64,000 nt of DNA from Aquisphaera giovannonii (GTDB lineage Bacteria; Planctomycetota; Planctomycetia; Isosphaerales; Isosphaeraceae), in NCBI RefSeq assembly GCF_008087625.1, contig NZ_CP042997.1, positions 1,984,001 through 2,048,000 on the forward strand. The letters run 5' to 3'. Below the pieces are notes generated by a model. It ran no database searches. It worked only from the letters and a program-made list of their open reading frames with translations, and was not told the DNA's origin. Position numbers and translations under genes: made by a program. Each line of letters begins with the position of its first letter. The stretch's first letter is position 1. Positions 37,125-45,680 of this stretch are shown piece by piece.

Positions 37125-38159
37125 TCAATGATGCGCGTGCGAGCGGGATGCCTCCGGCACCGGCTTGTGCTCGGCCGTCGTGCTGATCACGTGCTTCGGC
37201 CTGGCCAGGACGTCGCGGAGCGCCTCGGCGAGGTCCGGGTGCTTGAAGGTGTAGCCGAGGGCCTGGGCCCGCACGGGGAGGACCTTCTGGCCGGAGGCGA
37301 CCACCTCGGCGACGTCGCCCAGGAGGAGCTTGAGCATGGCGTCCGGCGGGCCGAAGGGGAGGTAGACGCGCCAGAAGGCGTAGGGCTTCCACAGCGCGTT
37401 CGACAGGGCCTTCGAAAACTCGGCGTTTCGGACCGGGTGGGGGGACGTGCCGTTGATCGGGCCGGCGGCCGCGTCGTTCTCGATCGCCAGCTTGAAGAGG
37501 CCGACGATGTCCTCGATGTGGATCCAGCTCATCCACTGCTGGCCGGTCGCCGGGCCGAGCTTGCCGCCGCTGCCGATCGGGGCCCCGGGCCCCAGCTTGA
37601 AGATCGGCTTCATCACCGCGAGCGCGCCGCCGCTGGGCGCGAGGACGATGCCGATCCGGACGATCGCCCGCCGCACGCCGAGCTCCTCCACCGGCTCCGA
37701 GGCGTGCTCCCACTCGCGGCAGACGACCGAGAGGAAGTCGGTGCCCGACGGGGAGGATTCGGTGAGGTCCTCGTCGCCGTGAGGGCCGTAATAGCCGATC
37801 GCGGAGGCCTGCACCAGCGCCTTCGGCCGTTCCTTCGCGATCCGGATCGCCTCCACGACGTGATCGGTGCCGTGGACGCGGCTGTCCCGGATCTTCCGCT
37901 TGATCTCCGCGTTCCAGCGCTCGGCGAACAGGTTGTGGCCCGCCAGGTTGACGACGACGTCGCAGCCGTCCACCTCGGCCTGCCAGTCCCCGGCCGTGCC
38001 CGGGTCGCCCTGGACGACGCGGCAGGGGCGATACTCGCGCCGCCGTCGCACCTCGTTGGCGTGCCTCGAGAGGATGATCGGCTGGTGCCCCGCCTCCAGG
38101 AGCTGCGCCGCGAGCCCGCGGCCGATCAGGCCCGAGCCCCCCGTGATGAACACCTTCAT
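37125..38159 (-). CDS. TIGR01777 family epimerase/dehydratase-like protein (YfcH type)
   Basis: A 344-residue extended short-chain dehydrogenase. ATG 38159 gives the proper N-terminus MKVFITGGSGLIGRGLAAQL, with the NAD(P) loop GGSGLIG; GGAGG stands upstream. Further family blocks are VVNLAGHNLFAERWN, LVQASAIGYYGPHG, RIGIVLAPSGGALAVMKPIF, MSWIHIEDIVGLF and PINGTSPHPVRNAEF. The catalytic Tyr is in SAIGYYG. Homologues include YfcH and the plant SulA-type protein; the substrate is not established. Residues after 330 are a short His-rich tail. It is divergent from the alpha/beta hydrolase operon. Confidence 0.88.
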   Translation of the reverse strand: MKVFITGGSGLIGRGLAAQLLEAGHQPIILSRHANEVRRRREYRPCRVVQGDPGTAGDWQAEVDGCDVVVNLAGHNLFAERWNAEIKRKIRDSRVHGTDHVVEAIRIAKERPKALVQASAIGYYGPHGDEDLTESSPSGTDFLSVVCREWEHASEPVEELGVRRAIVRIGIVLAPSGGALAVMKPIFKLGPGAPIGSGGKLGPATGQQWMSWIHIEDIVGLFKLAIENDAAAGPINGTSPHPVRNAEFSKALSNALWKPYAFWRVYLPFGPPDAMLKLLLGDVAEVVASGQKVLPVRAQALGYTFKHPDLAEALRDVLARPKHVISTTAEHKPVPEASRSHAHH

Positions 38160-38467
38160 GTCGCCCCCCCCCTCCGTCGAATGCCGATACGACCGATCTG
38201 TCCCCCGGCTCCCGCCGCGAGGCCGCTCGCCGCGACGGCCCCTCATCATTCAGGCCGCTCATGCCGCTCGTCAAGGATCTCGTGAATCTTCGCGGGATTC
38301 CCGATGAATCGGCCCCATGATCTTGGCTCGCGTGAAGTTACGATGAACAATCGCCCCCGGCGGTTGGCCCCGCGGCGACTTCGTGGTAAGGTCGAGTCGA
38401 GGCTGAGCACGATGTTGTAGGACACGCCTTTGCCCCCTTCCAGAGGCACCTGGAGCTCCGGTCCACC
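38160..38467. other. divergent intergenic region
   Basis: This 308-base gap between the TIGR01777 gene (leftward) and the alpha/beta hydrolase operon (rightward) should contain both promoters. The central part (38270-38350) is richer in A and T. No gene, hairpin or clear promoter pair is visible. Confidence 0.4.
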
Positions 38468-39346
38468 ATGCCACCGAACGTCCGCGACTGGTTCGACCTG
38501 CCTCGATTGCTGAGCAAGTACAAGCGGCGCGCCCCGCTCGTCCTCGTCAACGGCCTCGCCGAGCAGCCCGAGAGCTGGTTCGCCAACAGGACCCACCTGA
38601 CGCGGAACTTCGACCTGAAGGTCCCCGACATCCTCGTCTACGACGGCGACGCCCTCCACCGGCACATCGACGCCGGCGGCGAGGTGACGGTGGATTACCT
38701 CGCCGGCCGGCTCGCCACCTACCTCGACGAGTTCGTCCAGCGGCCGCCGTATCACCTCGTCGGCTCGAGCCTGGGCTGCCAGGTCATCCTCACCTACGCG
38801 GCGAGGCATCCGGAGCGGGTGGCCCGGATGGTCCTGATCGCCCCGTCCGGCTTCCACGGCGACGAGAACCTGCCGGCCATGGAGGGCGTCCGGCGGAGCC
38901 AGTACGACACCCTGGTGAAGTCGGTCTTCCACAGCGGCCGATTCGCCTCCGACGACCTCGTCCGCGCGTTCGAGCACAAGTTCCACGACCGCAGGTGGAA
39001 GAAGGGGGTCCTCAGGACCCTCCGCGGCACGGTGGGCCACTCGGTCGCGTCCCTCCTGCCGGGCGTCTCGCAGCCGACCCTCGTCATCTGGGGCGCGGAG
39101 GACAGGGTCCTCTCGGACGTCCCCGGCGCGATCCGGGCGGCCGCCCGGATGCCGCAGGTCCGCCAGGTGGTCATCCCCGGCTGCGGCCACGCCCCGCAGA
39201 TCGAGAAGGCCGGCCTCGTCAACCAGCTCGTGATCGCCTACCTCAAGGACAAGCTCCGGTCCATCCCCCCGGCCCTGGAGCCGCGGCGATACCTCGCGCA
39301 GGTCGAGCGGCGGGGGGTGGCCCTCGCCCGGGCCGGCGCCCGATGA
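38468..39346 (+). CDS. alpha/beta hydrolase
   Basis: A 292-residue hydrolase. The oxyanion-hole strand is APLVLVNGLAEQPESW, the nucleophile elbow is HLVGSSLGCQVIL (Ser in GSSLG), the acid is in VIWGAEDRVL, and the catalytic His is in PGCGHAPQIEKA. The triad is therefore complete. Substrates in this family range from esters to C-C bonds. It overlaps the next gene by four bases (ATGA), and the GH3 gene follows, so it acts with an acyl-activating enzyme. It could release or edit an acyl product, by inference from position. No signal peptide is present. Confidence 0.88.
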   Translation: MPPNVRDWFDLPRLLSKYKRRAPLVLVNGLAEQPESWFANRTHLTRNFDLKVPDILVYDGDALHRHIDAGGEVTVDYLAGRLATYLDEFVQRPPYHLVGSSLGCQVILTYAARHPERVARMVLIAPSGFHGDENLPAMEGVRRSQYDTLVKSVFHSGRFASDDLVRAFEHKFHDRRWKKGVLRTLRGTVGHSVASLLPGVSQPTLVIWGAEDRVLSDVPGAIRAAARMPQVRQVVIPGCGHAPQIEKAGLVNQLVIAYLKDKLRSIPPALEPRRYLAQVERRGVALARAGAR

Positions 39347-39921
39347 GCGACTTCGGCCTCTTCTTCGGCAAGTTCCTCCGCCAGGGGACGGCCATCGCCA
39401 GCCTCGCCCCGAGCAGCCCCTGGCTGTCGCGGGCGACCGTCCGGGAGGTCGACTGGGCGACCGCCCGGGTCGTCGTCGAGCTCGGCGCGGGGACGGGCCC
39501 GATCACCCGCGTCCTCGCCGAGCGGGCGCCCGACGCCTGCCGCGTGGTCGTCCTGGAGCGCGACCCTGACTTCGCCCGGCTCCTCCGCGAGCGCTTCTCC
39601 GGGCGCCCCAACCTGGACGTGGTCGAGGGCGACGTCCGCGACCTCGCCGCGATCCTCGCCGACCGGGGCGTCACGCGGGCCGACGCGATCGTCTCCGGCC
39701 TGCCCGTCCCGTCGTTCCCCGCGGACCTGACGCGCTCGCTCTTCCGCGACGTGGGCCGGCTGCTCCCGGACGGCGGCCTCTACAGCCAGATCACCGAGCT
39801 GCCCTGGGTGTACTGGAGGTTCTACCGCCGCTTCTTCGAGGACGTCCGTTTCGCCTTCGAGCCGCGGAACCTGCCCCCGGCGGGGGCCTACTTCTGCCGC
39901 GGCGTCAAGCCCCTGGACTGA
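39343..39921 (+). CDS. SAM-dependent methyltransferase (phospholipid N-methyltransferase-like)
   Basis: A 192-residue methyltransferase. The SAM-binding motif is VVVELGAGTGPITRVLAERA, followed by VVVLERDPDFARLL and LDVVEGDVRDLAAIL. The later part reads DAIVSGLPVPSFPADL and GLYSQITELPWVYWRFYRRF. The N-terminus (FFGKFLRQGTAIASLAPSSP) and the SGLP motif resemble small PmtA-type phospholipid N-methyltransferases and related rRNA dimethylase-like enzymes. The start codon overlaps the stop of the alpha/beta hydrolase gene (ATGA), and the GH3 gene begins six bases after its stop. The substrate is not evident; a lipid amine fits the motif pattern and neighbours. Confidence 0.8.
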   Translation: MSDFGLFFGKFLRQGTAIASLAPSSPWLSRATVREVDWATARVVVELGAGTGPITRVLAERAPDACRVVVLERDPDFARLLRERFSGRPNLDVVEGDVRDLAAILADRGVTRADAIVSGLPVPSFPADLTRSLFRDVGRLLPDGGLYSQITELPWVYWRFYRRFFEDVRFAFEPRNLPPAGAYFCRGVKPLD

Positions 39922-39927
39922 CCGACG

Positions 39928-41529
39928 ATGGCCCCGACATCGACGGGTCGCGAACCCTCGGCCCTGCTCGCCGCGATCACCGGCTCCCCGATCGTCCGGG
40001 GGCTCGTCAACGCCGGCTTCGTCGCGAGATCGAGGCGACGGCACGCCGCCGTCCGGTCGCTCCGCCCGGCGGAGGTCCAGGAGCGGGTGCTGCGGCGGCT
40101 CGTCCGGAAGGCCCGCGACACCCGCTTCGGCCGCGACCACGGTTTCGGCCGGATCGAGGGCGTCGCGGGCTATCAGGCCGCCGTCCCCCTCCGGACCTAC
40201 GAGGCCCTCTGGGGGGACTACCTCCGCGACCGCTACCCGATCCTCGACGACGTGACCTGGCCGGGCCGCATCCCCTACTTCGCGCTCACGAGCGGCACCA
40301 CGCAGGGGGCGACGAAGTACATCCCCGTCTCGCGCGAGATGGTGGCCTCCAACCGCAAGGCCGCGGAGACGATGCTCGCCTTCCACGTCGCGTCGCGCGG
40401 GCGATCGCGGCTGTTCCACGGGCGGATGTTCTTCCTGGGCGGGACGACGCAACTGGAGGAGCCCGCGCCCGGGGTCAGGCAGGGGGACCTCAGCGGCATC
40501 GCGGCGCTGGAAGTCGAGCCGGCCTCCCGAGCCTACACGTTCCCGCCCCTGGAGCTCGCCCTCGAGTCGGACTGGGACCGGAAGCTCTCCGCGCTCGCCG
40601 AGCGGGGCGTCCGCGAGCGGATCACGCTCGTCAGCGGCGTGCCGAGCTGGCTCCTCATGCTGTTCCGCCGCGTGCTCGAGATCAGCGGCAAGGCGACGAT
40701 CGGCGAGGCCTGGCCGGAGCTGGAGCTCGTCGTCCACGGCGGCGTCAAGTTCGACCCCTACGCGGAGGCCTTCCGGGCGATCCTCGGCCGCCCCGACATC
40801 CGCCTCCAGGACGCCTACGCCTGCTCGGAGGGCTTCATCGCCTTCGGCGACCCGGGCACGGGCCACCTGCGGCTGGCCCTGGACCACGGCCTCTTCTACG
40901 AGTTCGTGCCGGTCGAGGAGCTGGACGCCCCTTCTCCGACGAGGCATTGGCTCGCCGACGTCCGGGCGGGGGTCAATTACGCGGTCGTCGTCTCGACGTG
41001 CGCCGGGCTCTGGTCCCACGTCATCGGGGACACGGTCCGGTTCGAGTCCGTCGACCCGCCCCTGATCACGTTCACCGGCCGGACCCGGTACACGCTGTCG
41101 GCCTTCGGGGAGCACCTGATCAACGAGGAGGTGGAGGGGGCGGTCGCGGTCGCGGCGGCGGCCTGCGGGGCATCGGCGGGGGACTGGCACGTCGGGCCGG
41201 TCTTCCGGGGCGAGCTCGGCTTCCACCAGTATGTGGTAGAGTTCGTCGGAGATCCGCCCGATCCGGACGAGTTCCGGAGGCGGCTCGACGCCGACCTGTC
41301 GCGTCGGAACGCCGACTACCTGGCCCACCGGGCCGAGGGCGTCGGGCTGCCGCTCCCCGCGCTGATCGTCGCGCGGGAGGGCTCCTTCGCATCCTGGATG
41401 CGGGCGAGGGGGAAGCTGGGCGGCCAGAACAAGGTGCCGAGGATGGATTCCGGGGGGAAGCTGACGGCCGACCTGGTGGAGTATCTGCAGGGCCAGGGCC
41501 TGATCGAGCGCGAGGTCGCCGCGGGCTGA
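39928..41529 (+). CDS. GH3-family acyl-adenylating enzyme
   Basis: A 533-residue member of the GH3 superfamily (adenylate-forming enzymes related to plant auxin-amino acid synthetases). The ATP-binding motif is ALTSGTTQGATKYIPV, with further blocks LVSGVPSWLLMLFRR, YACSEGFIAFGDPGTG, GLWSHVIGDTVRFES and a C-terminal domain with HQYVVEFVG. Plant GH3 enzymes join carboxylic acids to amino acids; bacterial members are little studied. It is the third gene of a tightly packed operon with a hydrolase and a methyltransferase. An acyl carrier protein gene faces it 37 bases away, so it may charge an acyl group onto the carrier or onto an amine. Confidence 0.85.
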   Translation: MAPTSTGREPSALLAAITGSPIVRGLVNAGFVARSRRRHAAVRSLRPAEVQERVLRRLVRKARDTRFGRDHGFGRIEGVAGYQAAVPLRTYEALWGDYLRDRYPILDDVTWPGRIPYFALTSGTTQGATKYIPVSREMVASNRKAAETMLAFHVASRGRSRLFHGRMFFLGGTTQLEEPAPGVRQGDLSGIAALEVEPASRAYTFPPLELALESDWDRKLSALAERGVRERITLVSGVPSWLLMLFRRVLEISGKATIGEAWPELELVVHGGVKFDPYAEAFRAILGRPDIRLQDAYACSEGFIAFGDPGTGHLRLALDHGLFYEFVPVEELDAPSPTRHWLADVRAGVNYAVVVSTCAGLWSHVIGDTVRFESVDPPLITFTGRTRYTLSAFGEHLINEEVEGAVAVAAAACGASAGDWHVGPVFRGELGFHQYVVEFVGDPPDPDEFRRRLDADLSRRNADYLAHRAEGVGLPLPALIVAREGSFASWMRARGKLGGQNKVPRMDSGGKLTADLVEYLQGQGLIEREVAAG

Positions 41530-41565
41530 GCCCGCAGCACGCGGCGGTCGCGGGTCCCGAACCGG

Positions 41566-41820
41566 TCAGGCGGCGCGGGTCTTCTCGGCGACGAGGTCGG
41601 CGATCTGGCGGATCGAGTCGAGGTGGTCCACCCCGGCCTCGTGGGCCTCGACGGTGATGTTGTAGTGGTCCTCGAGGAACGTCACCAGCTTCAGCGTGGT
41701 GATCGAGTCCAGGATGCCCCCGGTGATCAGGGGGGTTTGATCGGTCAGCTCGGCGGGGTCCTCCCCGGGGAGGAACTCGTCGAGGATATAGGCGTGTACG
41801 GTCTTCTCGATACCTTCCAT
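41566..41820 (-). CDS. acyl carrier protein
   Basis: An 84-residue acidic, helical protein. The phosphopantetheine attachment site is GGILDSITTLKLV with Ser 39. The helix arrangement (EKTVHAYILDEFLPGED, VTFLEDHYNITVEAHEAG, LDSIRQIADLVAEK) is that of stand-alone carrier proteins of specialised pathways rather than the housekeeping fatty acid ACP, which has the motif GADSLD. It is convergent with the GH3 gene, and the neighbouring enzymes suggest it carries the acyl group they process. No ketosynthase or phosphopantetheinyl transferase is in the window. Confidence 0.9.
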   Translation of the reverse strand: MEGIEKTVHAYILDEFLPGEDPAELTDQTPLITGGILDSITTLKLVTFLEDHYNITVEAHEAGVDHLDSIRQIADLVAEKTRAA

Positions 41821-42057
41821 GACACCCTCTGGGACGGACTCCGGGACGTGCGCAGGTCCCTGCGCGTAAGGGGCTGCGGCACGTTATGAATTCCTGCCAC
41901 TTTGGTCAATCTCGGGTTTTCGCTGATGGTCCCCTCCTGATCTGCCGATTCCGTAGGGTAAGCACGGCGGCCCGCCCTCCGCCCTCCATCGTCCGCTGCG
42001 CATGGCCGGACGGTGCGAGGCAGCCGGACGGGTTCCATTCTCCGAGGTGCCCGGCTC

Positions 42058-42798
42058 ATGATCGCAGGGATGCCACATGCCCGCCCCCGGCGTCCGTCCA
42101 CGGCCCTCGCCGTGGCGGCCCTGGTCCTTTGCCTTGCCCCTGGTTGCGCGCAGCATTCGCGTCGCAAGGAGGTGGACCGGATCCCGGACAGGGGGGTGAT
42201 CGATCCGGCGCAGCCGCGCGAGCTGGACAAGACGACGATGCCGCGCTACGTGATCGAGCCGCCGGATGAGCTCGACGTCACGATCCGGCCGGCCCCGCCG
42301 GACTGGATCCAGAACAGCATCGTCGTCCAGCAGGACGGGATGATCGACCTCGGCTTCGCCGGCGAGGTCTACGTCGTGGGCCTCAGCGTCGGCGAGGCGG
42401 AGCACCGGATCGCCCAGGAGCTGAACGCCGCGGCGGCGAGGCAGGGGCAGAAGCCGGAGCAGCCCTACAAGGTCTCGGTCCGGGTCACCAATCCGCAGAG
42501 CAAGTTCTATTACGTGATGGGCACGGTGAACTCGCAGGGCCGGTTCCCGATCAAGGGGAACGAGACGGCCCTGGACGCCATCCTCCTGGCGGGGCTGAAG
42601 TCGAACAGCCTTCCGGAGAAGAGCTACCTGGTCCGCCCCCACCCGCCGGGGCAGCCCGACACGGTCCTCAAGATCGACTGGTGCGCCATCCGCGAGCGGG
42701 GCGACACCCTCACCAACTACCAGCTCCTCCCCGGCGACCGCATCGTCGTCCCGGGGACGAAGCCGCCCGGCCTGATCTCCACGCTGATCGGCCAGTGA
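42058..42798 (+). CDS. polysaccharide export (Wza-type) lipoprotein
   Basis: A 246-residue protein. ATG 42058 leads to a lipoprotein signal with lipobox CLAPGC and Cys 30. The polysaccharide biosynthesis/export domain follows: PRYVIEPPDELDVTIRP near residue 60, VVQQDGMIDLGFAGEVYV, GLSVGEAEHRIAQEL, then a SLBB-like segment (YYVMGTVNSQGRFPIKGN, ALDAILLAGL), ending with LLPGDRIVVPG. Such proteins form the outer-membrane channel for exopolysaccharide. It probably works with the CpsD-like and ExeA-type ATPases at 15-17 kb, though 25 kb separates them. The protein is short compared with full-length Wza, having one SLBB repeat. It is convergent with the permease gene. Confidence 0.85.
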   Translation: MIAGMPHARPRRPSTALAVAALVLCLAPGCAQHSRRKEVDRIPDRGVIDPAQPRELDKTTMPRYVIEPPDELDVTIRPAPPDWIQNSIVVQQDGMIDLGFAGEVYVVGLSVGEAEHRIAQELNAAAARQGQKPEQPYKVSVRVTNPQSKFYYVMGTVNSQGRFPIKGNETALDAILLAGLKSNSLPEKSYLVRPHPPGQPDTVLKIDWCAIRERGDTLTNYQLLPGDRIVVPGTKPPGLISTLIGQ

Positions 42799-42805
42799 CC
42801 GCCGT

Positions 42806-44200
42806 TCAGGCGTCGATCCGGTTGGGCATCGGGACGACGGGCGTGAGCATGCCGATCTTGGCAGTGATGTAGTACACCACGAAACCAACAACAAACGCAG
42901 CGACGGGCGCGGCCGGGACATCAGGGATTGCCTCCTGCCACTTGTGCAGGTTGGGCATAACGCCGACAAAAAACCCCAGAGCCCATGCGATCCAACCGGC
43001 CGGGTTGAATCCCGCCCGCGGCCCACTCCAGCGATTGCCGGCCAGCAGATAGTCGGCGACCATTGCCCCGCAGATCGGTCCGAATGACGCGCCGATGATG
43101 CCGAAGACGACCGGCAGCTTCCCCGCGATCCCCGTGATCGCCAGGGCCATGCTTACGATCGCCCCGATTCCCACCGAGATGAACGGGTTCACCCTCGGCA
43201 TGACGGTCTTGAAACTGTTAGCCGCGATAAACGACGAGAAGCAGGCTCCAGGGAAGGACGCCAGCGTCAGGCCGATCATGATTGCTTTGTAGAGGCTGGG
43301 CGAAAGCTTCGTCGCCAGGGCATCGGTGACCTGCAGGGTATCCACGGCATCGTTTGAGGCCGGAACTTGAAGGGCGCCGCTGGCGAGGGCCCCGGCAAGA
43401 GCGATAGCCGCGATGCCCATGGTGAGGACGATGGCCCCAATGATGCCGACGTATCCGCCCATCTGGACATCATTGGCATCGCGGCTGTTCGTGCCGAAAT
43501 CCACTCCAGCGGCGCCTGCGGTGGCGAAGAAGCCGACGACGATCGAGACCGTCACCAGGATCGACCATAGGGCCCCCGCGGTGTCGGTAGGCGTGGGAAC
43601 CGGGAGCTTGAAGCCGCTCGCCGAGCCCGCGAAAAGCGCCAGGGCGATGATCAGCACAGCGAAGGGGATCAGCGGCAGATAGGTCGCGACCTTTGCGACG
43701 TACTGGATTCCCTTGAGGCCCACGAATGCCGCGAGAGCAGTCCAGATCACGCAAAGCGTGTAGAAGAGGCCGGTGTCGCCGCCGAATGCCTTGCTGAGTG
43801 CGCCGGACGAGAAAAAGGCGTTCACCCCCAACCATCCGAACTGCAGGGCCCCCATCAGGAAGCCAGGCATGAGGAGTCCGCCCACGGTCCCGAATGTGGA
43901 TGTCCCGACGACGTAGAGGGGCAGGCCCGTCTTTAGCCCGAGCAGGCCGGGCACCACATAGAAAAGGAAGTGGCAAATGAGGGCCGCGAGAACGATACCG
44001 ACCAGAGTGGGCATCAGGCCGCCGGTCAGCAGGCCGCGAGCCGCGTTCGAGTTCCAGAACGCGAACCAGAGGAAGACACCCGCGTACGTCGGCGCCGTGT
44101 TCTTGTACCAGGGCGCCCGGTTCGACGGCGGGTTGGGGCTCGCGCTGGCGATGTAGTCCGGGAGGGAGCCGGGCGCGGTGGTCGTGGTCGGTGTGCTCAT
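42806..44200 (-). CDS. NCS1-family permease (cytosine/purine permease-like)
   Basis: A 464-residue membrane protein with about 12 hydrophobic helices. The N-terminus NRAPWYKNTAPTYAGVFLWF is the NCS1 opening motif, and the family continues with GLPLYVVGTSTFGTVGG, then FNPAGWIAWALGFFVGVMP. NCS1 transporters import nucleobases and related compounds with Na+ or H+. ATG 44200 matches the family start; a longer frame is not used. A good sigma-70-type promoter lies at 44262-44290. Third-position use is less GC-biased than in neighbours (for example 42850-42900), which hints at horizontal acquisition. Substrate is not predictable; no nucleobase catabolic gene is adjacent. Confidence 0.88.
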   Translation of the reverse strand: MSTPTTTTAPGSLPDYIASASPNPPSNRAPWYKNTAPTYAGVFLWFAFWNSNAARGLLTGGLMPTLVGIVLAALICHFLFYVVPGLLGLKTGLPLYVVGTSTFGTVGGLLMPGFLMGALQFGWLGVNAFFSSGALSKAFGGDTGLFYTLCVIWTALAAFVGLKGIQYVAKVATYLPLIPFAVLIIALALFAGSASGFKLPVPTPTDTAGALWSILVTVSIVVGFFATAGAAGVDFGTNSRDANDVQMGGYVGIIGAIVLTMGIAAIALAGALASGALQVPASNDAVDTLQVTDALATKLSPSLYKAIMIGLTLASFPGACFSSFIAANSFKTVMPRVNPFISVGIGAIVSMALAITGIAGKLPVVFGIIGASFGPICGAMVADYLLAGNRWSGPRAGFNPAGWIAWALGFFVGVMPNLHKWQEAIPDVPAAPVAAFVVGFVVYYITAKIGMLTPVVPMPNRIDA

Positions 44201-44261
44201 GATGTCTGTCTGCGCGGAAAACGGGAGAGGCGAGGGGGTTTCGGCCGGTACGCTTGGGAGC

Positions 44262-44290
44262 ATCAGACAACGCCCCGGGAGCAGTGTCAA
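44262..44290 (-). promoter_or_regulatory. sigma-70-type promoter of the NCS1 permease gene
   Basis: On the minus strand a perfect -35 box TTGACA (44285-44290) and a -10 box TCTGAT (44262-44267, four of six) are separated by 17 bases. The start of transcription should be near 44255, giving a leader of about 55 bases. It is the best promoter match I found in the window. Confidence 0.7.
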
Positions 44291-44358
44291 GGGCCTACCC
44301 GCGCGGCGTCCGCCGGCCCCGAAAGCGGCCCGGAGAGCCCGCCGAATCGCCCCCGGCA

Positions 44359-45054
44359 TCACGCGAAAACGCGGGCGATCAGGAACGCCGCGGCCGCCGC
44401 TGCCCCGCCGATCAGCGCCGTCTGGAGGGCGCTCCGCCAGGGCCTCGTCCCGGTGAATCGGCCCTTCACGTAGCCGAAGACGCTCAGGGCCGCGATCGTG
44501 ACCGTCACGGAGACGGGCAGCGCGGCCGAGGCCGTGGGTAAGACCATGTAGGGCGAGAGGGGGATCAGGCCGCCGACGATGTACGCCCCCGCGATCGTCA
44601 GGGCGCTGCTCAGCGCCCGCCTCGGGTCCGGCTCCTCCAGGTTGAGCTCGAACCGCATCATGAAGTCCACCCACGCATCGGGCCGCTCGCGGAACGAGCG
44701 CAGGACGGGGGCGATCTCGGCCTCGGTCAGCCCGTACTCCCGGAAGACGGCGGAGACCTCGTCCTCCTCGGCCTGGGGGACGACCTCCACCTCGCGCTCC
44801 TCGCGGGCCTTCTCGCTGGCGTAGTGCTCGGCGTCGCTGCGGGCCGCGAGGTAACCCCCCAGGCCCATGGCGATGGACCCGGCCGCGATTTCGGCGAGGC
44901 CGGCGGTGACGATGATCGAGGTCGCCACGGCCGTGCTCGACAGCCCCGCCGCCAGCGCGAACGGGACGGTCAGCCCGTCGGACATGCCGATCACGATGTC
45001 CCGGACCGTCTCGCCGGCGGTGAAATGATGCTCCTCGTGGACCGGCCTGTGCAT
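44359..45054 (-). CDS. VIT1/CCC1-family metal transporter
   Basis: A 231-residue membrane protein. The N-terminus EEHHFTAGETVRDIVIGMSD leads into the family motif GLTVPFALAAGLS. Next come EIAAGSIAMGLGGYLAARSD and the metal-binding cytoplasmic helices with EREVEVVPQAEEDEV. Two helix pairs close the protein. Members of the VIT1/CCC1 family move Fe2+ or Mn2+ out of the cytosol. ATG 45054 is the start that keeps the His/Glu-rich N-terminus; a longer frame from 45108 is Arg-rich and less likely. It lies 19 bases after a small membrane protein gene on the same strand, probably one operon. Confidence 0.88.
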   Translation of the reverse strand: MHRPVHEEHHFTAGETVRDIVIGMSDGLTVPFALAAGLSSTAVATSIIVTAGLAEIAAGSIAMGLGGYLAARSDAEHYASEKAREEREVEVVPQAEEDEVSAVFREYGLTEAEIAPVLRSFRERPDAWVDFMMRFELNLEEPDPRRALSSALTIAGAYIVGGLIPLSPYMVLPTASAALPVSVTVTIAALSVFGYVKGRFTGTRPWRSALQTALIGGAAAAAAFLIARVFA

Positions 45055-45073
45055 GTCGGGCTCCCGTCGGTCG

Positions 45074-45589
45074 TCAGCGGCGATCCTCCCCCGCCGCGCG
45101 ACGGGCATCCCGCTCGAACCAGTTGTCGAGATAGTAATGTCCGCCCCTCCGCCACGCGAGGTAGCTCGCGATGAGGTACGCCGGGATGAAGGCGGGGCCC
45201 CACCGCTCGACCTGGCGGACGTGGGCCTGCTCGTGGTCGCGCAGGACGTCCAGCATGAAGGCCGAGCGGCCCAGGATCACGTGGCCCAGGGTCATCGCCT
45301 CGAAGCCGCAGCGGCCGCCGAACCAGCGGGAGAACCCGCCGTGGAATTCCAGCGCCCCCCGGCGGACCCTGGCCCCGCCCCCGGAGGCCAGCGTGAGGAG
45401 CCCCGCGAGGAGCCCCAGCGACGTGGTCGGGCTGGCCCAGGCGTAGCAGGCGACCCGCCGCGCGAACCGGCGGCCGCGCCCTCGGTCCGCCCCCGGGCCG
45501 GGGCGTGCCCCGGGCCCGGCCGTGTGCGGTCCCCGGCGCCGATCCGGCTCGCGATGCCCCCTGCTGCGTCCCCGCGGTCTGGCGCCCAT
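45074..45589 (-). CDS. hypothetical membrane protein with an HExxH motif
   Basis: A protein of up to 171 residues; the first 45 are Arg/Pro/Gly-rich and the true start may lie inside them. A hydrophobic segment (SLGLLAGLLTLASGGG) is followed by FHGGFSRWFGGRCGFEAMTL and LDVLRDHEQAHVRQVERWGP. HEQAH fits the HExxH pattern of zinc peptidases, with a further hydrophobic stretch after it (AFIPAYLIASYLAW) and an aromatic C-terminus. It could be a small membrane metalloprotease, but no third ligand is obvious and activity is unproven. It is upstream of the VIT1-like gene by 19 bases. Confidence 0.6.
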   Translation of the reverse strand: MGARPRGRSRGHREPDRRRGPHTAGPGARPGPGADRGRGRRFARRVACYAWASPTTSLGLLAGLLTLASGGGARVRRGALEFHGGFSRWFGGRCGFEAMTLGHVILGRSAFMLDVLRDHEQAHVRQVERWGPAFIPAYLIASYLAWRRGGHYYLDNWFERDARRAAGEDRR

Positions 45590-45680
45590 CGCGTGAATCC
45601 CCGGCGTTGTGATACGTTCTGGAATCCGACCTGATCGCTCCCGCCGGGCCGCCGGCCTCCTCCAGGAACCCTATGATCCC

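Noticed and set aside
45609-45680. Upstream GTG start for the second NCS1-like permease
   Set aside because: The added 24 residues are Arg-rich and match nothing; GTG 45681 is closer to the expected N-terminus, though this remains uncertain.
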